Below are positions 7,813 through 12,035 of a stretch of DNA of 12,035 nt, in pieces. This stretch comes from Bacillota bacterium. Lineage in GTDB: Bacteria; Bacillota_I; Bacilli_A; ML615J-28; CAG-698. Both the position numbers and the translations under genes were made by a program. The stretch lies in contig JAEZSA010000159.1 in the NCBI GenBank assembly GCA_023422115.1, forward strand, positions 1 through 12,035. Direction: 5' to 3'. A model generated the notes under the pieces. The model saw only the letters and a list, made by a program, of their open reading frames with translations, did not search any database and was not told the origin of the DNA. Numbering within the stretch: position 1 is the stretch's first letter; every line of letters begins with the position of its first letter.

Positions 7813-9079
7813 TATTCTAGCTGCTAGGGAACGAGAGATTCAAAATCTCCAAAAAGTAATGAAAGAAGATAAAGTTTATCTTACTTTAAAAGCCAATGTT
7901 CCTGGGGAAGTCAAACGAACAGATATCAGTGCCTTTTTAATTCGTCTTGCTAGACAAAGGATTTATCAAACCTTTCATGTGATTAGTGAAGAATTCTTCG
8001 ATGATTTTGATGGTTTCTATTATATTTTCGCGCTTGAAGAAAAAAGTCGTTTGGAAGTAAAACTACAAGCAATTGCAATAGAAGAAGCGGATGCTGTCGG
8101 TCGATATGTGGATATTGATGTATTTCAAAACGAAACAAAAAGTTTAAGTAGAAGTGATTTAAATATTAAATCACGAAAGTGTTTTATTTGTGATAATAAT
8201 CCTTATATTTGTATTCGTAATCAAGCCCATTCCTTAGAAGAAATCAGTAATAAAATAATGAATGATGTAATCGAATATCTAGAAACAAAGGTTTCTAAAA
8301 TTATTTCTGAATCTATTTTACTAGAATTAAATTTAGATCCGAAATTTGGAATGGTGACTTCTAAATCACAGGGGTCTCACAGCGATATGAATTATGAATT
8401 AATGAAACAATCCATCGAAGTAATTACTCCTTATTTAGCGTTGATGACGATTAGTGGTTTTTGTAATCCATTGAACGATATTCCAACGATTATTAAAAAC
8501 ATAGGTATAAAAGCAGAGAAAGCGATGTTAGAGCGGACTGGAAATGTCAATACCTATAAAGGATTGATTTTCTCCTTGGGTTACACCGCAAGTGCTTTTG
8601 GTTATTTACTAAAGAATAATTTGGTTTTCTCCCAATTATATGGTGTAGTTGCAAAGTTAGGAACCTCTTTAGTAAAAGAATTGCAAAGTAAGGAAGAAAC
8701 TTTTGGCTTAATAGCTTATCGTAAATATGGATTCCTGGGAGCTCGAGGTGAGATTATAAAGGGTCTTCCATCGATTCAAGAGGCTTATTCTATCCTAGAT
8801 GAGTATCATGAATGTTCTGATGAAGCATTAACAAGGTCTTTGATTAAACTAATATCATCATGTGAAGACACAGTGTTATTAAAACGGGCAGGTAGTATGA
8901 AAAACTATCGCTATTTCAAGGATAAAATTAGTAGTATCAAAGCGTATAATAAAACAAAAATAAAAGAAATCACCAAGGAATGTATCGATCAAAATATTAG
9001 TTTTGGAGGTTCTAGTGATTTATTGGCTGTTTTAATATTTATAACAAAAATGAAGAAAGAGTTTTTCTATGAGAAATAA
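7805..9079 (+). CDS. citXG: CitX-CitG fusion: lyase holo-ACP synthase and triphosphoribosyl-dephospho-CoA synthase
   Basis: 424 residues, about the sum of CitX (roughly 170) and a short CitG (roughly 250). The C-terminal part (from about 170) would make the prosthetic group precursor from dephospho-CoA and ATP, and the N-terminal part would transfer it to the CitD serine. CitX evidence is the block at 124-142 with R124, C126, C129, C136 and H142. CitG evidence is PKFGMV at 179-184, SQGSHSDM at 188-195, NTYKGLIFSLG at 249-259, GARGE at 312-316 and GGSSDLLA at 401-408. Fused CitXG proteins are known, for example in Haemophilus. The CitG motif departs from the usual KPGLVD and NxGAH, although the Lys, Gly and His remain. 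AAAGGAGA at 7791-7798 is inside citC, and the 8-nt overlap implies coupled translation. Confidence 0.93.
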   Translation: MNDILAAREREIQNLQKVMKEDKVYLTLKANVPGEVKRTDISAFLIRLARQRIYQTFHVISEEFFDDFDGFYYIFALEEKSRLEVKLQAIAIEEADAVGRYVDIDVFQNETKSLSRSDLNIKSRKCFICDNNPYICIRNQAHSLEEISNKIMNDVIEYLETKVSKIISESILLELNLDPKFGMVTSKSQGSHSDMNYELMKQSIEVITPYLALMTISGFCNPLNDIPTIIKNIGIKAEKAMLERTGNVNTYKGLIFSLGYTASAFGYLLKNNLVFSQLYGVVAKLGTSLVKELQSKEETFGLIAYRKYGFLGARGEIIKGLPSIQEAYSILDEYHECSDEALTRSLIKLISSCEDTVLLKRAGSMKNYRYFKDKISSIKAYNKTKIKEITKECIDQNISFGGSSDLLAVLIFITKMKKEFFYEK

Positions 9080-9866
9080 TAAACCAATTGGTGTTTTTGA
9101 TTCAGGAATCGGTGGATTAACCGTATTATCAAAGTTAGCAGAGGTTTTTCCTTGTGAGGATTTTATTTATGTAGGGGATACATTAAACTGCCCTTATGGA
9201 GTAAAAAGTTCCGAAGAAATTGCTAGTTTAGTAACTAGAGTTGTTCGCTATTTACTATCACAGGATGTAAAAGCAATCGTCATTGCCTGTAATACAGCAA
9301 CAGCGAATAGTGCTCATTTAATGGAATTTGTGAAGATTCCTGTTATTGGTGTCATTGAACCGACAGCAAAGGCTGCTCTAAAGAGTAGTCGTAATCAAAA
9401 TATTGCTGTTCTAGCAACAAATGCAACGATTGATTCCCAATCTTATCATAAGATTATCGATAAAAAAAGACTGTTTCAGCGTGGAAAAAAGTATTTTGTG
9501 AAGTGTAGTGAATTTGTTACTGCGATTGAAGCAAAACAATTTGCCAATGAATATTCTTTCCGCCTTGTGAAGGATAAACTGGAATTCTTGGCGGATAAAA
9601 AGATTGATACAGTGGTACTAGGATGCACTCATTTTGGATTATATACCCCTGAGATTTCTCGAGTTCTTCCACAAGCTAAATTAGTAGATTGTGGGGGACC
9701 AACAAGTCAATTATTAAAGAAAATCATGAAAAAAGAACAATTAAGTGCAGATGAGTTCCGTACCGGAACCCTTAAAATTGCCACTACAGGAAATCCACAA
9801 CAAATGAAAGATCAAATTGATTGGTTTGATAAAGAATATCAAGGAATATTTAAAATAACTATTTAG
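9069..9866 (+). CDS. murI: Glutamate racemase
   Basis: 265 residues, the normal length. It interconverts L- and D-glutamate without a cofactor, normally to supply D-glutamate for peptidoglycan. The family motifs are intact: GVFDSGIGGLTV at 8-19 with Asp11 and Ser12, VGDTLNCPYG at 35-44, the first catalytic cysteine Cys74 in ACNTATAN, the second Cys186 in VLGCTHFG, and His188. The start overlaps the end of citXG by 11 nt and has only a weak purine-rich site before it, which suggests translation coupled to citXG. It is the last gene of the glutamate fermentation operon. That position is unusual for a cell-wall gene and may let D-glutamate enter the catabolic route, but simple co-location cannot be excluded. 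Confidence 0.97.
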   Translation: MRNNKPIGVFDSGIGGLTVLSKLAEVFPCEDFIYVGDTLNCPYGVKSSEEIASLVTRVVRYLLSQDVKAIVIACNTATANSAHLMEFVKIPVIGVIEPTAKAALKSSRNQNIAVLATNATIDSQSYHKIIDKKRLFQRGKKYFVKCSEFVTAIEAKQFANEYSFRLVKDKLEFLADKKIDTVVLGCTHFGLYTPEISRVLPQAKLVDCGGPTSQLLKKIMKKEQLSADEFRTGTLKIATTGNPQQMKDQIDWFDKEYQGIFKITI

Positions 9867-9895
9867 CCAAAAAGTAATTTTGGCTTTTTATTTTT
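9865..9895 (+). terminator. Intrinsic terminator of the glutamate fermentation operon
   Basis: AGCCAAAA (9865-9872) pairs perfectly with TTTTGGCT (9878-9885) around a 5-nt loop, followed by a T-rich run to 9895. The hairpin begins inside the murI stop codon. No other terminator was seen between glmS and here, so the genes from glmS to murI probably form one transcript. Confidence 0.9.
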
Positions 9896-9896
9896 C

Positions 9897-9925
9897 TTGA
9901 CAATTGAAAAAGAAAAACATAAAAT
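9897..9925 (+). promoter_or_regulatory. Sigma-A/sigma-70 type promoter for the riboswitch-antiporter unit
   Basis: A perfect -35 box TTGACA (9897-9902) is followed after 17 nt by TAAAAT (9920-9925), one change from the -10 consensus. It begins one base after the preceding terminator's T-tract. Transcription would start near 9931-9933, exactly at the 5' edge of the structured leader. Confidence 0.85.
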
Positions 9926-9932
9926 ATATCCA

Positions 9933-9992
9933 TTGGGAATGATGTTCTCCCAAAGCGCAAGCTTAAACTGCAAATTAGCTGATGACATCTGC
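9933..9992 (+). ncRNA. Fluoride riboswitch aptamer (crcB motif)
   Basis: The leader has the layout of the fluoride riboswitch. The first stem UUGGGA (9933-9938) pairs with UCCCAA (9948-9953). Its loop contains GAUGU (9941-9945), which pairs with ACAUC (9985-9989) to form the family's pseudoknot. The conserved 3' block GCUGAUGAC-UCU-C is present at 9978-9992, and AAACUGC at 9965-9971 equals the same block in the Thermotoga petrophila aptamer as I remember it. The pseudoknot bases differ from the Thermotoga and Bacillus cereus examples yet still pair, a covariation that argues against chance. The middle is unusual: AAGC-GCAA-GCUU (9953-9964) could form an extra GNRA hairpin, or AGCUUAA (9960-9966) could pair with UUAGCU (9975-9980). 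The element lies between a promoter and a terminator ahead of an antiporter, as expected for a fluoride-activated switch. Confidence 0.87.
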
Positions 9993-10027
9993 AAGATTTT
10001 TTATTGTGGATTTTGTCAGCTTTTTTT
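9977..10027 (+). terminator. Riboswitch expression platform: regulated intrinsic terminator
   Basis: 9977-9994 can pair with 10004-10021 over 18 positions with one mismatch and several G-U pairs; the outer six (AGCTGA/TCAGCT) are perfect. Seven T residues follow (10021-10027). The 5' arm is also the 3' half of the aptamer, including its pseudoknot strand 9985-9989, so the aptamer and the terminator exclude each other. Ligand-stabilised aptamer should therefore allow read-through into the antiporter, an ON switch. Confidence 0.85.
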
Positions 10028-10050
10028 GTTGATGTTTAGAAGAGGTACCT

Positions 10051-11253
10051 ATGTTATTATTGAGTTTATGTTTAATTTTATTATTGGGAATTGTTTTATC
10101 CTTTTTATGTGAGAAATTGCGATTACCCTCTCTAATTGGTTATCTTGCCATCGGAATTTTTTTAGGTCCTTTTGTTTTTAATTTGATTGATAGTAAATTA
10201 CTGAATATATCTGAAGAATTAAGGAAAATAGCGCTAATTTTTATTTTAATTAGAGCTGGTTTATCCCTTGATTTTTCAGAATTAAAAAAAATGGGCCGTC
10301 CAGCAATTTTATTAGCCTTTGTTCCTGCTATTTTTGAATTAGCAGCCATTGGATTATTAGCACCTCTTTTCTTTCAGATTTCATATTTAGATGCTTTTAT
10401 TTTAGGAAGTGTACTGGCAGCAGTGTCACCTGCTGTTGTTGTTCCAAGAATGATTCAGATGATAGAAAATAAACAAGGAACAAGTAAAGGGATTCCTCAA
10501 ATTATTGTTGCCGGTAGTAGCATTGATGATGTTGTCGTTATTGTGATCTTTACAGCACTTACTACTGTTGCTACTGGAAATTCTCTTGGTGTTATGACGT
10601 ACTTTAATATTCCTCTAGCAGTTGTACTTGGTATTGCAAGTGGTATTGTTATGGGACTTTTACTGGTTTGGTTTTTCAAAAAATTTCATCTTCGGGATAC
10701 CATAAAAGTCATTATCATTTGTGCCATTAGTTTTGGATTTGTTGCTTTAGAAACATTATTAAAAGAAACAATAGGATATTCAGGATTATTAGCAACCATT
10801 ACTATAGGCATTGTTATCATGTCTAAATATAAGATATTGGCCGAAAGATTATCACAAAAATACTCAAAGCTATGGGTTGTAGCGGAAATTATCTTATTCG
10901 TAATGGTAGGAGCAACAGTTGATATTCATTATTTTATTGACAACTTAGGATTTGGAATCATTATTATTCTTTGTGGATTAGCTATTCGTTCCATTGGAGT
11001 TTTGATTTCATTATTAAAAACAAAACTAAATTTTAAAGAAAAACTATTTTGTGCCATTGCTTATATGCCGAAAGCAACAGTCCAAGCAGCAATTGGAGGA
11101 ATTCCATTAGCACTAGGAATTCGTGGTGGAGATTTCATCTTATCGATTGCTGTTATTGCAATCTTATTCACGGCACCTTTGGGAGCATTTGCCATTGATT
11201 ATAGTAAAAATAAACTATTAAAACCAATAATCATTGAAAATATTAAGGAATAA
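10051..11253 (+). CDS. Cation:proton antiporter (Na+/H+ exchanger family), fluoride-riboswitch controlled
   Basis: 400 residues, almost entirely hydrophobic, with about 11-12 predicted membrane segments and no cytosolic regulatory domain. It fits the monovalent cation:proton antiporter family (Na_H_Exchanger fold): N-terminal LRLPSLIGYLAIGIFLGP at 23-40, RAGLSLDF at 68-75, VSPAVVVPRM at 125-134, and an Asp pair in SSIDDVVVI (Asp159, Asp160) at the expected ion-binding position. Family members exchange Na+, K+ or Li+ for protons across the inner membrane; the ion here cannot be told from sequence. GAGG at 10042-10045 lies 5 nt before the ATG. The gene is the only one downstream of the fluoride-type riboswitch, which suggests a role in fluoride or associated acid stress. 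It is not a CrcB/Fluc or CLC-F protein. Confidence 0.92.
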   Translation: MLLLSLCLILLLGIVLSFLCEKLRLPSLIGYLAIGIFLGPFVFNLIDSKLLNISEELRKIALIFILIRAGLSLDFSELKKMGRPAILLAFVPAIFELAAIGLLAPLFFQISYLDAFILGSVLAAVSPAVVVPRMIQMIENKQGTSKGIPQIIVAGSSIDDVVVIVIFTALTTVATGNSLGVMTYFNIPLAVVLGIASGIVMGLLLVWFFKKFHLRDTIKVIIICAISFGFVALETLLKETIGYSGLLATITIGIVIMSKYKILAERLSQKYSKLWVVAEIILFVMVGATVDIHYFIDNLGFGIIIILCGLAIRSIGVLISLLKTKLNFKEKLFCAIAYMPKATVQAAIGGIPLALGIRGGDFILSIAVIAILFTAPLGAFAIDYSKNKLLKPIIIENIKE

Positions 11254-11256
11254 TAA

Positions 11257-11287
11257 AAGACTTGGAAATTCCAAGTCTTCTTATTTT
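11257..11287. terminator. Bidirectional intrinsic terminator between convergent genes
   Basis: AAGACTTGG (11257-11265) pairs perfectly with CCAAGTCTT (11271-11279) around AAATT. T-rich sequence follows on the + strand, and A-rich sequence at 11252-11258 gives a T-run on the - strand, so it can serve both the antiporter and the hydratase genes. Confidence 0.88.
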
Positions 11288-11843
11288 ATCTTATTTGATA
11301 TTGTGAGATTCCAGTTTCTAAAAGATCATTGCCATAGGAATCATAAGTAACAACGGCAAAGAAATCGACCACTTCTAATTTATAGATTGCTTCTGCTCCT
11401 AGTTCAGGATAAGCAATCAGTTCGCATTTCTTAATACTATTTGCTGTTAAGGCAGCAGTTCCCCCTACAGCAGATAGGTATAATCCCTGGTATTTGACTA
11501 ATGCTTCTTTAATTTCTTGACTACGAGGACCTTTTCCAATTGAGATGAGGGAGCCTTGAGCTAGTAAATAAGGAGTGTAAGGATCCATTCTATAACTAGA
11601 GGTAGGACCAGCAGAACCAATCGGCTTTCCCGGCTTAGCTGGAGCGGGACCGACATAATATAAAATACTATCGGTTAAATCAAAGGGAAGGGGTTTGTTT
11701 TCTTGAATTAAAGCAACAAGTTTTTGGTGAGCAGCATCTCGTCCAGTATAAATAGTTCCTGTAATGGATAAAATATCTCCTGCGTATAATGCTTTAATCT
11801 TTTCTTTGGTGATGGGAGTAGTAATTGTTTGAATGGTTGTCAT
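11286..11843 (-). CDS. Class I fumarase-type hydratase, beta subunit (probable mesaconase small subunit)
   Basis: 185 residues, the usual size of the separate C-terminal-type subunit of two-subunit class I hydratases (fumarase, L(+)-tartrate dehydratase, mesaconase). Visible signatures are YTGRDAAH at 32-39, GPTSSYRMDPYTP at 79-91, IGKG at 102-105, GGTAAL at 127-132, ELGAEAI at 147-153, and DFFAVVTYDSYGN at 160-172. With the alpha subunit, which carries the Fe-S cluster, it adds water across a trans double bond. Mesaconate to citramalate is the one methylaspartate-pathway step not encoded in the + strand operon, so mesaconase is the favoured function by context; fumarase or tartrate dehydratase are alternatives the family cannot exclude. 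AGGAGGT lies 3 nt upstream of the ATG at 11843, and the alpha gene ends 8 nt upstream. Confidence 0.93.
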   Translation of the reverse strand: MTTIQTITTPITKEKIKALYAGDILSITGTIYTGRDAAHQKLVALIQENKPLPFDLTDSILYYVGPAPAKPGKPIGSAGPTSSYRMDPYTPYLLAQGSLISIGKGPRSQEIKEALVKYQGLYLSAVGGTAALTANSIKKCELIAYPELGAEAIYKLEVVDFFAVVTYDSYGNDLLETGISQYQIR

Positions 11844-11846
11844 AAT

Positions 11847-11853
11847 ACCTCCT
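11847..11853 (-). promoter_or_regulatory. Ribosome binding site of the hydratase beta subunit
   Basis: A full AGGAGGT (complement of 11847-11853) shares bases with the alpha-subunit TAG stop and ends 3 nt before the beta-subunit ATG, a short spacing. The overlap suggests that the two subunits are translated together. Confidence 0.75.
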
Positions 11854-12035
11854 ATAAAATGATTGATTTATGACGTGCTGCATGGCATTGAATATTGATT
11901 GCAACAGGTAGACTCGCAATATGACAAGGATAAAGATTGACTTTAACGGCTAAAGCAGTGGTTCGCCCTCCAAATCCCATCGGACCAACCCCAAGATGAT
12001 TGATTTCTTCCAATAATTCTTTTTCTAATTGGGCA
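11852..12035 (-). CDS. Class I fumarase-type hydratase, alpha subunit, C-terminal part
   Basis: On the - strand the frame is open from the window edge to a TAG at 11854-11852, giving 60 residues. The sequence has the hallmark end of the alpha subunit: GVGPMGFGGRTTALAVKV followed by PCHIASLPVAI and a final QCHAARH block. These correspond to the conserved GPMGxGGxTTALxV, HIAxLPVA and CHAxR motifs of the Fe-S cluster-bearing subunit of two-subunit class I fumarases and tartrate dehydratases. The three cluster cysteines lie further upstream, outside the window, and cannot be checked. It is the first gene of a pair with the beta subunit, and its start and promoter are not visible. Confidence 0.92.
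   Translation of the reverse strand, partial: AQLEKELLEEINHLGVGPMGFGGRTTALAVKVNLYPCHIASLPVAINIQCHAARHKSIIL

Noticed and set aside
9933..10027. Na+, Li+, Mn2+ (yybP-ykoY) or c-di-AMP riboswitch, given the antiporter downstream
   Set aside because: The short leader, the loop-to-3'-strand pseudoknot and the GCUGAUGAC block match the fluoride class; none of the hallmark sequences I know for the others was seen.
9897..10112. Possible 71-codon reading frame starting at TTG, on the + strand
   Set aside because: Its start codon is the -35 box of the promoter, it runs through the aptamer and terminator, it overlaps the antiporter in another frame, and it has no ribosome site.
10140..10679. Two short - strand open frames inside the antiporter
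   Set aside because: They mirror the membrane-segment codons of the antiporter and have no independent support.
1..12035. Recoded genome (TGA read as tryptophan), given the low GC content
   Set aside because: All genes close cleanly with standard stops, citC itself ends in TGA, and tryptophan is encoded by TGG where checked.

Overview
The window is 12 kb of low-GC, standard-code bacterial DNA. TGA is used only as a stop, Shine-Dalgarno sites are strong AGGAGG types, and genes are tightly packed, which points to an anaerobic Bacillota (Firmicutes) that ferments amino acids. The anaerobic reading rests on a B12-dependent glutamate mutase and an oxygen-sensitive type of Fe-S hydratase. I cannot place it to genus from the sequence alone.

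Region 1 (1-9895, + strand) is one long operon for glutamate fermentation by the methylaspartate pathway. In order it holds the last codons of glmS, then glmL (mutase repair/ATPase protein), glmE (mutase catalytic subunit), mal (3-methylaspartate ammonia-lyase), a citrate-lyase-type complex read here as citramalate lyase (citD, citE, citF), its ligase citC, a fused prosthetic-group gene citXG, and murI (glutamate racemase). Gaps are 0-19 nt, citC/citXG and citXG/murI overlap, and a hairpin plus T-tract directly after murI closes the unit. Together the genes take L-glutamate to 3-methylaspartate, then mesaconate plus ammonia, then citramalate, then acetate plus pyruvate.

Region 2 (9897-11253, + strand) is a separate transcription unit. 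A near-consensus housekeeping promoter (TTGACA, 17 nt, TAAAAT) leads into a structured leader that matches the fluoride-sensing riboswitch (crcB motif). The aptamer's 3' half is shared with a strong intrinsic terminator, and a cation:proton antiporter gene follows. This is the most notable item in the window and lies in what would otherwise look like a plain 184-base intergenic gap.

Region 3 (11286-12035, - strand) converges on the antiporter across a bidirectional terminator. It holds the complete beta subunit and the C-terminal 60 codons of the alpha subunit of a two-subunit class I fumarase-type hydratase. The only reaction of the methylaspartate pathway not encoded by the + strand operon is mesaconate hydration, which enzymes of this family perform, so this pair is a good candidate for the mesaconase; ordinary fumarase or tartrate dehydratase remain possible.

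No tRNA, rRNA, mobile element, CRISPR array or repeat family was seen.
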